Source: Caldicellulosiruptor changbaiensis (GTDB lineage Bacteria > Bacillota > Thermoanaerobacteria > Caldicellulosiruptorales > Caldicellulosiruptoraceae). From it: a stretch of 64,000 nt of DNA. The translations under genes were made by a program, and so were the position numbers. The stretch spans positions 2,706,501 through 2,770,500 of the forward strand of contig NZ_CP034791.1 of the NCBI RefSeq assembly GCF_003999255.1, given 5' to 3'. The notes under the pieces were generated by a model. The model ran no database searches, was not told the DNA's origin, and saw nothing but the letters and a program-made list of their open reading frames with translations. Shown here piece by piece: positions 27,370 through 37,333 of the stretch (positions are counted from its first letter, which is position 1; each line of letters begins with the position of its first letter).

Positions 27370-28173
27370 TCAAATCATAAGCATGCCAATTGCATCAGAC
27401 CTGCACTGGTTGCAGTGGCTAATCTGGTCAATGATACTCTCACACCTTTTTCTGATGTTATTTACTGCATCGCAAGACGGCCTTTTCAGATGCGAAAACT
27501 TGGCATACGGTCGCAATGGCATGATGTTCATAACACTGACTCCAAGTGCTTTGACCGTCTTTGCAATCTCTTCTATGTGGTCCTGGTTTATGTCAGGAAT
27601 CAAGACAGTGTTTACCTTCACAACAAGCCCTGCTTTGCACGCCTTTTCTATACCCTTTTGCTGTTTTTCAACCAAAAGCTTTGCTGCATCCTCGCCAAAG
27701 TACAAAACCTCATCGTACAGGGCAAACTCATAAATCTCTTTTGCTACCTCAAAGTTTACTGCATTGACAGTTACGGTTACAAATCTTACATTGCTTTTTA
27801 AAAGATCTTCAATTCTGTCTTCAAGCAAAAGCCCGTTTGTGCTGATACAAAATATAGCACCTTTGTCATAGCTTTTTATGAGCTCGAAGGTTTTAAAAGT
27901 CTCAGGGTTGAAAAGTGGGTCGCCAGGCCCTGAAATTCCAACAATCTTTAGCCTGCTGTCTGATGAAGCATACCTTTTGTATCTTTCTAACGCCTGCTCA
28001 GGTGTCAAAACCTCAAGGCAGGCACCAGGGTGGTTTTCGTTCATGCATGAGATGTTTCTATCACAATAGTTACACTTTATATTACACGCTTTTGCAACAG
28101 GAAGATGTATTCTTCCAATCTTGCTTGCTGCATCTTTTCCAAAACATGGATGACCATAGTTTCTATTTCCCAT
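27370..28173 (-). CDS. nifB: NifB, FeMo-cofactor radical SAM enzyme (short form)
   Basis: The 267-residue radical SAM protein has the NifB opening GHPCFGKDAASKIGRIHLPV and the SAM cluster motif C30-x3-C34-x2-C37 (ACNIKCNYCDRN). Other NifB words are GISGPGDPLFNPETF, CISTNGLLL, VTVTVNAV and MPLRPYAKF, with C-terminal CDAVNNIRKRCE. NifB builds the carbide-containing [8Fe-9S-C] core common to all nitrogenase cofactors. The short form without a NifX tail is also known in archaea. It follows nifE with a 1-nt gap, so translation is coupled. Confidence 0.96.
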   Translation of the reverse strand: MGNRNYGHPCFGKDAASKIGRIHLPVAKACNIKCNYCDRNISCMNENHPGACLEVLTPEQALERYKRYASSDSRLKIVGISGPGDPLFNPETFKTFELIKSYDKGAIFCISTNGLLLEDRIEDLLKSNVRFVTVTVNAVNFEVAKEIYEFALYDEVLYFGEDAAKLLVEKQQKGIEKACKAGLVVKVNTVLIPDINQDHIEEIAKTVKALGVSVMNIMPLRPYAKFSHLKRPSCDAVNNIRKRCESIIDQISHCNQCRSDAIGMLMI

Positions 28174-28174
28174 C

Positions 28175-29464
28175 TCAAATCAGCCTCCAAACAGGTGCAA
28201 AGACTTCTTTGTATACGTCAATAAGCAAATGCAAAAAACCTTCAAAACAGGCATACGGCTTTGTCTCTTGAGGCAGAACCAAAAACGGCACGCCAAACTT
28301 ATGAGAAAGGTACCACTCTCTTGTTCCACCAATGAAAAGGTCGGGCGAAAATCTTAATATTATCTCTTCAACCTCTGCACAGTTAAAATCATCCACCAAT
28401 ATGCTGTCAGGAAGTATACAGCGCGCTATCTCGTAGTCGTTTGAACATCCAAACTGGCTACCACAAACCAAGATTTCAAGCCCTGCTTCTTTGAAAGCAT
28501 TTGTCATAAAACCTATGCGCGATGCCCCTAAAAGTACGATTGCCTTTTTGCCTTGCAATTTGCTTTTGAAAAACTGTATCTTGTGTTTTATCTTTGAAAA
28601 CTCTTCATCTGCAACAATTTCAGCAGCCTTTTCTTTTCCAAAAAATTTTGCTATCTTTTTAAGTGAGGTTATAGTATTCTCAATTCCGTAGAAAGAGACC
28701 TCCATATACGGTATTGAAAACCTCTCTTTCATAAATTGAGCAAGTAATAGTCCAGAACTTCTGCAAAGCAAAAGATTTAGCCTTGCATTTACGCTTTTTT
28801 CCATCTGAGAAAGACAACAATCACCTGTGTAGGTGCAAATTACATTTATTCCTATTTTTTCTAAAAGTCTTTTTATAGCTTGGCTCTCTCCTGCTACATT
28901 GTACTCGCCAATGATATTAACAGAATTTTCAATTTCACCTGTCTTTTTAAAATTTTTGAGTATATAGTTTGCAATTGCTCTTTGTGCGATGTGATGCCCA
29001 TCTGCTTGTGAATACCCTGAAAATCCAGGAACAACAACTGGGATTAGAATTTTGTTAACCCTGTCTTTCACCCTTTTAATTGACCATTCAATGTCCTCGC
29101 CAATTTGCGAAGCTGTGCATGTTGCGTAAACAAACACAAGGTCGTAGCTATCAAAGATTTTGTCTGCCTCAACTATGCTCTCTTCCAATTTTTTTGCCGC
29201 ACCAAATATGATGTCTTTTTCTACAAGGTCTGTTGAGAGTATCATGTAGTTTTTCTTTCTGACATTCTGACCGTAAAATGCGCAGTCAGCCGGTGCATGA
29301 ACAAGATGAAGAGAGTTTTTAATAGGGGCAAGTACCCAGCGCGCACCGTAAAAGGTACATGCGCGCTGGGACATAATCCCTGGGATTGTGGGCCTTTGAC
29401 ACTCAGGAACTCCATGTTTGGTTATATGCTTATCTCTTTGCTGCAAAAGATTTTGAAGCTTCAT
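28175..29464 (-). CDS. nifE: NifE, FeMo-cofactor scaffold alpha-like subunit
   Basis: The protein is about 429 residues from the ATG at 29464 (GGTGAGG just upstream); upstream starts exist to 29488. It is NifD-like but has the NifE order: MSQRACTFYGARWVLAPIKN, HAPADCAFYGQN, TDLVEKDIIFGAAKKLEE, YATCTASQIGEDIE and GFSGYSQADGHHIAQ. The three cluster Cys (RAC, ADC, ATC) and a later Cys (LLLCRSSGLLLAQ) are kept. Catalytic NifD words are changed, fitting a scaffold. NifE normally works with NifN, but no nifN gene follows; nifB starts immediately. It may form a homo-oligomer or pair with NifK-like protein. Confidence 0.9.
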   Translation of the reverse strand: MKLQNLLQQRDKHITKHGVPECQRPTIPGIMSQRACTFYGARWVLAPIKNSLHLVHAPADCAFYGQNVRKKNYMILSTDLVEKDIIFGAAKKLEESIVEADKIFDSYDLVFVYATCTASQIGEDIEWSIKRVKDRVNKILIPVVVPGFSGYSQADGHHIAQRAIANYILKNFKKTGEIENSVNIIGEYNVAGESQAIKRLLEKIGINVICTYTGDCCLSQMEKSVNARLNLLLCRSSGLLLAQFMKERFSIPYMEVSFYGIENTITSLKKIAKFFGKEKAAEIVADEEFSKIKHKIQFFKSKLQGKKAIVLLGASRIGFMTNAFKEAGLEILVCGSQFGCSNDYEIARCILPDSILVDDFNCAEVEEIILRFSPDLFIGGTREWYLSHKFGVPFLVLPQETKPYACFEGFLHLLIDVYKEVFAPVWRLI

Positions 29465-29501
29465 AAACCTCACCGCTTTCATATACAAAAATTAAAAAAC
29501 T

Positions 29502-30881
29502 TTACTGATGCAGCTTATCATGCGGATATGAATAATCCAAAATGGTATTGACAATCAAATCCAAAAGCCATATACTGCCTTTGTACCCTGTTATTCCGTA
29601 CCTAAAATACCCTACTCTGTCGTACACAGGAAAACCAATTCTAACAAGCGGACATTTTATTGATTTGGTGACCTCAACGCCTTTTGAATTTCCAAGCACA
29701 ACATCAACCCCTGCCTCTTTTGCCAAGTACTCAAACTCGTAAAGGTCGCTGTCAACAAGAATCTCTCCTTCTATGTTGTACTCATCAAATATAGCTTTTA
29801 TCTCATCTGTGAATGTTGGGCTTGGGGTTGCGGTTTCAACTACCTTAACATCCATTCCAAGCTCACACAAAAATCTTGTGACACCAATTACAATGTCAGG
29901 GTCGCCAAATACAGCGGCCTTTTTCATCATTGTGTACTGGCATGTGTCTGCCATGGCATCTAATAAAAGCCCTCTTTCAACTTTTAGTTCATAGGGTATT
30001 TCAACCTCATATACTTGTGAGAGATTTTCAATGAACCTGTCAGTGTTGGCAACACCCACAGGGAAAGGTCCCAACATGCTCTTTACACCAAATTCGCTTT
30101 CCAAATACTTGGCAGCAGAGCCTCCGGCATGTGGACAAAGCGCAACTGCTACCTTGCCGTTTGCACTGTCTTCAAGCTCTGAATAAGGTGTGCCACCTTC
30201 AGGGTAGAGTGGTTTTGGCGGCATAAGTGGTGAGTTTAGAGTTTTTGAGATATCAAATAGTACCGAATAATCAATCTTCATAAGGTCTAAGATGTGTTTT
30301 ATCTCCTCAATATCGCCAGGGTTTATCATGCCAGGGATGATATATGCTTTGCCATTTTCCTCTTTTTTCTTTGCAAAGTACTTTACATATGAGATAGTTG
30401 CTGTGTCATACCCTTTTACATGCGTTCCTGCATAACTTGGCGTGTGAATTGGTACAATATATACACTATTTGCCGCTTCACTGCTCAGCTCCTCAGAAAG
30501 CTTTTTGTACGCCTCTTTGATAAACGCCTCAATGTCATCGCCTATTGTCTCGCTCGAACATGTGGTGATTACACCAATTACTGTTGGTGAGTATCTCAAA
30601 ACAAGGTTTCTGATACCTTCTATGAGGTTTCGGCGCCCACCAAAGACAGCCGCATCCTCATGGAATGATGTCACTGCAATGTTAACCGGCTCTTTAAAAT
30701 GTCTGTTGAACTGGTATCGCACATAAGTACAGCAACCTTGTGAACCCTGGACAAGCGGAACTGCTTTGTCTATACCAAGGGTTGCGTACATTGCACCAAT
30801 TGGCTGGCACATCTTTGGCGGGTTAATTGTCACATGCCTGTTTGCCTTTGAGATTAAAGGGTTAGCCAGTTTGGTTGCCAT
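29502..30881 (-). CDS. nifK: Nitrogenase beta subunit NifK
   Basis: The protein is about 459 residues from the ATG at 30881, chosen because AGGTGGAG lies six bases upstream; the frame extends to 30914. The P-cluster Cys are in PPKMCQPIGAMY, SQGCCTYVRYQF and TTCSSETIGDDIE. FHEDAAVFGGRRNLIEGI is the NifK signature. The start overlaps the end of nifD by 28 nt, so the two are translationally coupled. It is shorter than Group I NifK (about 520), as in Group III and Vnf/Anf types. Confidence 0.95.
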   Translation of the reverse strand: MATKLANPLISKANRHVTINPPKMCQPIGAMYATLGIDKAVPLVQGSQGCCTYVRYQFNRHFKEPVNIAVTSFHEDAAVFGGRRNLIEGIRNLVLRYSPTVIGVITTCSSETIGDDIEAFIKEAYKKLSEELSSEAANSVYIVPIHTPSYAGTHVKGYDTATISYVKYFAKKKEENGKAYIIPGMINPGDIEEIKHILDLMKIDYSVLFDISKTLNSPLMPPKPLYPEGGTPYSELEDSANGKVAVALCPHAGGSAAKYLESEFGVKSMLGPFPVGVANTDRFIENLSQVYEVEIPYELKVERGLLLDAMADTCQYTMMKKAAVFGDPDIVIGVTRFLCELGMDVKVVETATPSPTFTDEIKAIFDEYNIEGEILVDSDLYEFEYLAKEAGVDVVLGNSKGVEVTKSIKCPLVRIGFPVYDRVGYFRYGITGYKGSIWLLDLIVNTILDYSYPHDKLHQ

Positions 30882-32248
30882 TTTGCACTCCACCTCTCTC
30901 CTACAAAATTCCAAACAGGTGCGTATAATGATTTGTAAAGGTCTCTTGCAAAGTTTACAAGTCCCTCAAAAGCTACATACGGCCCATTCTCATACGAATG
31001 TGAATTGAGTGACGGCACACCCAGCTTGTGCGCAAGGTATTTCTCTTTAAGACCAGTGAGGAATATATCAGGTTTGTATTTTTGGATTACCTCTTCAAGC
31101 TCAAGCTCGTTGGGATTGTCTATGACAAGCACACCATCGTCTGCCCTTGCATTTATCTTTTCATAGTCATCCTCATGCCCAAATGTGGTAGCACATGCAA
31201 CAACTTCTATTCCAAGATCACGCATAAGCGGTATCCAGTGCCAAACACGCGGTGCTCCAACATAAATCATTGCACGCTTGCCGCGAAGCTTTTCTCTGTA
31301 AAACTGAAGCCTTGGCATGATTGATTCAAGCTCTTCTTCAATGACCTCTTCAACCTTCTTTTGGATTCCGAAAAACTCGCCAATTTCACGAAGTGAGTTG
31401 ATTGTCTCTGTTATACCAAAAAGTGTGACACGAATAAACGGTGTTCCATACTTTTCCTTCATCAGCCTTGCTATATATGTTGCTGACCTTTGACAATGCA
31501 CAATGTTGAGTTTTGCATGGTGCATCTTGCAAAGATTGTCATATGAAGCGTTGCCGGTAAATGCTGTGATAATTCTAAGTCCTATCTTGGTAAATAGCTT
31601 TTCAAGCACCCAGTAATCTCCATCAATGTTGTACTCGCCTATGATATTAACATCATACGGCGTTGGGTCTTCAAGTTCTTTTGTCCCAACAATCTTTTCA
31701 AAGATTGTGTGGTTTGCTATATGATGTCCTTTGGATTGGCTAACACCACAAAATCCTGGTGAGTTGAAGGCAACTACTGGTTTTCCAATTGCTTTTGAAG
31801 CTTTTTTAGCAACTGCTTCTAAGTCATCGCCAATCAGGGCAGTAGGACATGTTGCATAGATGAACACTGCTTTTGCTTCAGGAAATTCCTGGTTTGCTTC
31901 GATGATGGCGTTGTAAAGCTTCTTTTCCCCTCCAAAGACTATATCCTTTTCCTGCATATCTGTTGAAAAGCAGTATTTTCTGTGAAACTCACTGTCTGAA
32001 AGATGTCTTCGAGACGACCATGTATAGTAAGCACAGCCAACTGGACCATGGACTATCTGAATTACATCTTTAACAGGTCCTCCAACAACACCTCTTGCTC
32101 CTGCAAATGCACACCCACGTTCTGTCATGTCGCCGGGCACTGTCCTGACGTTGCATACAGGTATCACAGGATTTTTCTTATCAGTGATATATGTGTGTCT
32201 TCCTCTTTCTTCAATGCACTTGTCACAATCAAGAGTTACAAATGGCAT
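30854..32248 (-). CDS. nifD: Nitrogenase alpha subunit NifD, divergent active-site surroundings
   Basis: The 464-residue subunit keeps the P-cluster ligands C46 (ERGCAFAG), C72 (HGPVGCAYY) and C134 (YATCPTALIGDD), and the cofactor ligands C252 (IVHCQRSATYI) and H417 (NSHSYENGPY). GVSQSKGHHIAN contains the equivalents of Q191 and H195. Around the cofactor it differs from Group I NifD: CQRS in place of CYRS, GAPRVWHW in place of the PRHV-type loop, and HSYENGPYVAFEG, which resembles VnfD/AnfD (AYHNGPY). No delta subunit gene (vnfG/anfG) lies between nifD and nifK. Position after nifI2 and the modAB genes argue for Mo dependence. Confidence 0.95.
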   Translation of the reverse strand: MPFVTLDCDKCIEERGRHTYITDKKNPVIPVCNVRTVPGDMTERGCAFAGARGVVGGPVKDVIQIVHGPVGCAYYTWSSRRHLSDSEFHRKYCFSTDMQEKDIVFGGEKKLYNAIIEANQEFPEAKAVFIYATCPTALIGDDLEAVAKKASKAIGKPVVAFNSPGFCGVSQSKGHHIANHTIFEKIVGTKELEDPTPYDVNIIGEYNIDGDYWVLEKLFTKIGLRIITAFTGNASYDNLCKMHHAKLNIVHCQRSATYIARLMKEKYGTPFIRVTLFGITETINSLREIGEFFGIQKKVEEVIEEELESIMPRLQFYREKLRGKRAMIYVGAPRVWHWIPLMRDLGIEVVACATTFGHEDDYEKINARADDGVLVIDNPNELELEEVIQKYKPDIFLTGLKEKYLAHKLGVPSLNSHSYENGPYVAFEGLVNFARDLYKSLYAPVWNFVGERWSAKWQPNWLTL

Positions 32249-32278
32249 TTTTATTCAGCCCCCTTTTTTTACAATTTT

Positions 32279-32653
32279 TCATACCAAAGCCTCAAAGCCT
32301 TTTTCCCTTGTCCTGATTCTTATGCTATCTTCAACAGGTAGGACAAATATCTTTCCATCTCCTACCTGACCTGTGCGGTTTACCGCCATGATGATGTTGA
32401 CAACTCTTTCTACATCCTTGTCATCAACAATGATTGTAATCATGCGTTTTGGAACAAACTCCATAGCAGATGATGAAAGCACCATCTCGGTTGCCTTGTC
32501 AACCTCAATAGCTTTTACCTCACCAACAAGTCCACGCTGCCTGCCACGCCCCAACACTTTTTGGAATGTGGCAGCAGGGTATCCTGCTGCCGCCAGTACA
32601 TCTTTTGTCACGCCAACCTTGTTCATTCTGATAATTGCTATTATCTCTTTCAT
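32279..32653 (-). CDS. nifI2: NifI2, PII-like nitrogenase switch-off protein
   Basis: The 124-residue PII-family protein opens MKEIIAIIRMNKVGVTKDVLAAAGYP and has the PII C-signature GQVGDGKIFVLPVEDSIRIRT. Its T-loop (RQRGLVGEVKAIEVDKATEMVLSSS) is longer than in GlnB, as in NifI2. NifI1/NifI2 complexes bind NifDK directly and stop it when ammonium or 2-oxoglutarate/ATP status signals nitrogen sufficiency. It sits between nifI1 and nifD, the order seen in methanogens and some clostridia. Confidence 0.93.
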   Translation of the reverse strand: MKEIIAIIRMNKVGVTKDVLAAAGYPAATFQKVLGRGRQRGLVGEVKAIEVDKATEMVLSSSAMEFVPKRMITIIVDDKDVERVVNIIMAVNRTGQVGDGKIFVLPVEDSIRIRTREKGFEALV

Positions 32654-32691
32654 TTTGGAAACTTCACCACCTTACGTTTTTGTAAATAAAT

Positions 32692-33009
32692 TTAAAGCTT
32701 CTTCTCACCTGTTCTGATTGTATACGCCTCTTCAACAGGGCTTATAAAAATTTTGCCATCTCCAAAGTTTCCTGTGTATGCATTTTGTAGAATGATATCT
32801 ACAACTTTTTGGCAATCCTCATCCTCAACAACCATCATCAGCATTGTTTTTGGAAGTTCATCATATAGGATACTCCCTGTCCTGATTCCCTTTTGTTTGC
32901 CTCGACCAAATACATCAATCTTTGTCATAGAAACAAAACCATTTGAGTCAAGTGCACGAACAACCTTTTCTTGCATCTCCGGCCTTATTATCGCCCTTAT
33001 CATCTTCAT
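32692..33009 (-). CDS. nifI1: NifI1, PII-like nitrogenase switch-off protein
   Basis: The 105-residue PII-family protein opens MKMIRAIIRPEMQEKVVRAL and has GNFGDGKIFISPVEEAYTIRTGE. The T-loop (GRGKQKGIRTGSILYDELPK) is short and lacks the uridylylated Tyr of GlnB. It lies directly after nifH and before nifI2. Together with NifI2 it provides post-translational control of nitrogenase. Confidence 0.93.
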   Translation of the reverse strand: MKMIRAIIRPEMQEKVVRALDSNGFVSMTKIDVFGRGKQKGIRTGSILYDELPKTMLMMVVEDEDCQKVVDIILQNAYTGNFGDGKIFISPVEEAYTIRTGEKKL

Positions 33010-33054
33010 AACTCAAAATACCTCCCTGAACTTTTCTACTTTTTTTGATGTATG

Positions 33055-34073
<1,019 letters not shown>

Positions 34074-34103
34074 AATATAAGGTAAAATCTATAAAAAGGG
34101 CAA
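34074..34103 (-). promoter_or_regulatory. Candidate nifH promoter
   Basis: On the minus strand TTGCCC and TATATT are 18 bp apart. The -35 box overlaps copy 1 of the repeated GGCAA...CAAAA motif. A sigma-54 GG-N10-GC box was not seen here. Confidence 0.5.
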
Positions 34104-34266
34104 CAGCAGACACCAAAATTTTTGGGTTTTCTCAAAACTTTTGATAACACGTGGCAATGGCAGGCACAAAACACATTATTCACTTTTTCAAAAGAGAGGG
34201 GCGCAAGAGGCAAGGCAGATTTATTATCCTCTCAATTTGGGGGTGTTTTGGATGCCTGCTGTTGCC
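34099..34266. repeat. Three copies of a ~20-bp motif upstream of nifH (possible operators)
   Basis: Copies: GGCAACAGCAGACACCAAAA (34099-34118, plus), GGCAATGGCAGGCACAAAA (34153-34171, plus) and GGCAACAGCAGGCATCCAAA (34247-34266, minus strand). Copies 1 and 3 are inverted and could also pair as RNA or DNA. The placement at the -35 region and upstream suits a repressor or activator that controls nif. Confidence 0.5.
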
Positions 34267-34318
34267 AAATTGTAAGCGGGAAACTATTGACCGAAGATAA
34301 AGGCAAGTCCCCCAAATT

Positions 34319-34675
<357 letters not shown>

Positions 34676-34701
34676 TTAAGATTTGGCTTATCTACATATT
34701 T

Positions 34702-36039
34702 TTACTTAACCGTTTGAGATTTTATTACAAAGTCGCCATACGCTGCTGTGCCATGTTCTGTAACATCCAGACCTTCTATCTCTTCCTCTTCAGAGACTCT
34801 CAAACCAACTGTGATTTTTATAACTGCGAATAGGATGAAAGCTGTGATTGTTGTCCAGATAAACGTTGAAACAACTCCGGCAAGCTGCACTAAAAATTGT
34901 TTTATTCCACCGCCATAGAAAAGACCTCCATCTGTTGCAAAAAGACCAACCATCAGTGTACCAAACGCACCACATACGCCATGCACTGAGATTGCACCGA
35001 CTGGGTCATCAATTTTTAGCTTTTTGTCAATGAACTCAACAGCGACAACTACAAGTATTCCTGCAAGACCACCAATAATTGCTGCACCCCAAGCGTTAAC
35101 TGATGCACATCCTGCTGTAATTGCAACAAGACCAGCCAAAGCACCGTTTAGTGTCATACTAACGTCTGGTTTTTTGTACTTTAGCCATGTATATATCATT
35201 GCTAAGTTTGCACCCATCGCAGCTGCCAAGTTGGTATTGACTGCAATATCGCCGATTTTGTCGTTCATACCTGAAAGAGTAGATCCTGGGTTGAATCCAA
35301 ACCAGCCAAACCACAAGATAAATGTGCCAAGAGCTGCTAAGGTTATGCTATGGCCTGGGATAGCATTGACCTTGCCATCTTTTGTGTATTTTCCTATTCT
35401 CGGTCCAAGCATTGCGGCACCTATCAGTGCACTCCAGCCACCAACAGAATGTACAACAGTTGAACCTGCAAAGTCAATAAAGCCGAGCTTGCTAAGCCAG
35501 CCGCCACCCCATGCCCAGTGACCTACAACAGGATATATTATGAATGAAATAACTGCGCTGTAGATACAGTAAGCAATGAACTTTGTTCGCTCAGCCATAG
35601 CACCAGAGACAATCGTTGCGGCTGTTGCTGCAAATACTGTCTGGAACATCAAGAATGATGTAAGCGGAATTGAAAGCCCTAAATGTTTGAATGAGTCGCT
35701 CAAGAAAAATCCTGACGTTCCTATAAAACCACCAGCGTCTTTGCCAAACATGAATGCAAACCCGAACAACCAGAAAATTACAGAACCAATTGCAAAGTCC
35801 ATTAAGTTTTTCATCACAATGTTGCTTGCATTTTTCGCTCTGGTAAAACCTGCTTCAACCATTGCAAACCCTGCTTGCATGAAGAAGACCAAAAACGCTG
35901 TAATAAGAACCCACACATTATCAATTGCTGTTGCAACCTTTTCAGGTGTAATCTGGTCAGCTTTTGCTGGGCTAAATCCTAATATCAAAGCAAGGATTAA
36001 AAGTACAATACCAAGCAGGATTTTAAAACTTCTATTCAT
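34702..36039 (-). CDS. amtB: Ammonium transporter AmtB
   Basis: The 445-residue protein has an N-terminal signal-like helix (ILLGIVLLILALILGFSPAKA) and eleven further membrane helices. Amt words: FFMQAGFAMVEAGFTRAKNA, DFAIGSVIFWLFGFAFMFG, GGWSALIGAAMLGPRIGKY, LGTFILWFGWFGFNPGS, and DDPVGAISVHGVCGAFGTL. The pore His pair (VHSVGG and VHGVCG) is present. The C-terminal EEEIEGLDVTEHGTAAY is the GlnK-docking tail. It imports ammonium and, with GlnK, reports nitrogen status to the nif system downstream. Confidence 0.96.
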   Translation of the reverse strand: MNRSFKILLGIVLLILALILGFSPAKADQITPEKVATAIDNVWVLITAFLVFFMQAGFAMVEAGFTRAKNASNIVMKNLMDFAIGSVIFWLFGFAFMFGKDAGGFIGTSGFFLSDSFKHLGLSIPLTSFLMFQTVFAATAATIVSGAMAERTKFIAYCIYSAVISFIIYPVVGHWAWGGGWLSKLGFIDFAGSTVVHSVGGWSALIGAAMLGPRIGKYTKDGKVNAIPGHSITLAALGTFILWFGWFGFNPGSTLSGMNDKIGDIAVNTNLAAAMGANLAMIYTWLKYKKPDVSMTLNGALAGLVAITAGCASVNAWGAAIIGGLAGILVVVAVEFIDKKLKIDDPVGAISVHGVCGAFGTLMVGLFATDGGLFYGGGIKQFLVQLAGVVSTFIWTTITAFILFAVIKITVGLRVSEEEEIEGLDVTEHGTAAYGDFVIKSQTVK

Positions 36040-36622
36040 TTTTAACCCTCCTCATTTAATTGAAAGTTGATTTGAAGTTGGAAAACACTTTTTCACACCT
36101 CCCTGCGCCCCTCTTTTCAGAAATAAATTTATGTGGTATAATAAAAAAGCTATTTTAAAGAAAAAAGTAAAAGAAAAAACATTGCAAATGGGTTGTGTGT
36201 GGAGTATTATCCCATATGGGGTAAAAGAAGTATTGAATAAATTGCGGTAGTAATTAAAAAAGGCAAAGGCAACCTTTTGAAAGGCGCCTTTGCCTTTCTT
36301 TCTTTATTCTCTTTGTTTACTCTCATTATATTCTTCATTTTGCAATTTGTCAATATCAAAATTGCATTTTAATTTTTATAAAGTTTTTGAGGTAATTTTT
36401 AATTGTTTTGGTTACAATATATAAAAAGTAATTTATATTTGTACAATTTGTGTTTCGCTAATTCAACCTTGTAATACTCTATTTGTCAATTACTGCCTGA
36501 AAACAAATACGAGCAACATAACCTGAGATAAGTTATTTAAATCTAAATTAAAATTTAATTCAAGCAAATACGTTTATGTTATAATGATTACAGAAGAAAA
36601 AACAAAAAAGGAGTCAGTTTTG
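36040..36622. other. Divergent intergenic region between amtB and the AbiEii-like gene
   Basis: This region holds a TATAAT (36139-36144, plus strand) after a weak -35, a 10-bp palindrome CCCATATGGG (36211-36220), a strong terminator-like hairpin (36256-36300) and, at the right end, TATAAT at 36580-36585 for the AbiEii-like gene. Between the first TATAAT and the hairpin lie about 150 nt with no reading frame of note, so a short non-coding transcript is possible. The amtB promoter itself is not clear. Confidence 0.4.
36256..36300. terminator. Terminator-like hairpin, readable from both strands
   Basis: AAAGGCAAAGGC pairs with GCCTTTGCCTTT; inner AACCTTTTGAAAGG can pair too. It is followed by CTTTCTTT on plus and TTTTTTAATT on minus. 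No annotated gene points into it from either side at short range. Confidence 0.6.
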
Positions 36623-37333
36623 ATGGATATGGAAATATTAGACCCAGAAGGATATGAAATATGTAGAAATATCGCTAAAAGCAATTTGGCAAAAAAATTC
36701 TACCTTGCAGGTGGTACTGCATTGGCATTACAGCTTCGCCATAGAAAGTCATATGATTTGGATTTTTTTCAAAAAGAAGTTAGCGAAAAAATAGAATTCG
36801 AATATATTTACAATGTCTTAACTCAGTATTTCTCTAAAAAAGATGTAAATATCGTTGTAAAGCAAGTTGACCAGATGACTTCAACTATATGTAGAGTAAA
36901 GGTAAGTTTCATTGCACATCCTTTTCCTTTGATTGAGCCATTAGTCCAAGGTGATAAAATAGACATTCGACTAAAAGGAATTGAGTTAGCATCTCCTAAG
37001 GAAATAGCTTTGATGAAAGCGTACACTATCGGCAGACGACCAACATTCAGAGATTATATTGATTTATATTTTCTACTTAAAAAAGGTATTGTAACTTTAG
37101 AATATATCTTAGAGAAAGCACCCCAGAAATTTGTAATAGAGGGTGAACCAGTTTTTTCAAAGAAATTATTCTTAGAACAGCTTATGTATACAGATGATTT
37201 AATTGACAAAGAAACAGCATTAATCTCTGTAATTGGGGAAGCACCAAATGTAGATGAAATAGAAAGTTTTTTAACTTTGCAAGTTAAAACAGCAATTGAA
37301 AAGTATATAAAGAAAAGAGGTATGCTACTGTGA
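36623..37333 (+). CDS. AbiEii/AbiGii-type nucleotidyltransferase (toxin family)
   Basis: The protein is about 236 residues from the ATG at 36623, preceded by AAGGAG at ten bases; the earlier ATG at 36584 lies inside the -10 box TATAATG. The nucleotidyltransferase motif is FYLAGGTALALQLRHRKSYDLDFF (G-G-T ... R-x-S-x-D-x-D) and the second metal Asp region is DKIDIRLKGIELASPKEIALMKAYTIGRRPTFRDYIDLYFL. AbiEii toxins of abortive-infection systems transfer nucleotides to tRNA or other targets. It overlaps the next gene by 4 nt. Such pairs are often in accessory regions. Confidence 0.85.
   Translation: MDMEILDPEGYEICRNIAKSNLAKKFYLAGGTALALQLRHRKSYDLDFFQKEVSEKIEFEYIYNVLTQYFSKKDVNIVVKQVDQMTSTICRVKVSFIAHPFPLIEPLVQGDKIDIRLKGIELASPKEIALMKAYTIGRRPTFRDYIDLYFLLKKGIVTLEYILEKAPQKFVIEGEPVFSKKLFLEQLMYTDDLIDKETALISVIGEAPNVDEIESFLTLQVKTAIEKYIKKRGMLL

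Noticed and set aside
30854-30914. A small vnfG/anfG-like gene between nifD and nifK
   Set aside because: nifD and nifK overlap; there is no room for a delta subunit.
35024-36070. Long plus-strand frames opposite amtB
   Set aside because: Shadow frames of a well-conserved membrane protein gene; no family features.
36584-36622. ATG at 36584 as the start of the AbiEii-like gene
   Set aside because: It lies inside the TATAATG -10 box; the ATG at 36623 has a proper AAGGAG site and matches the usual family start.
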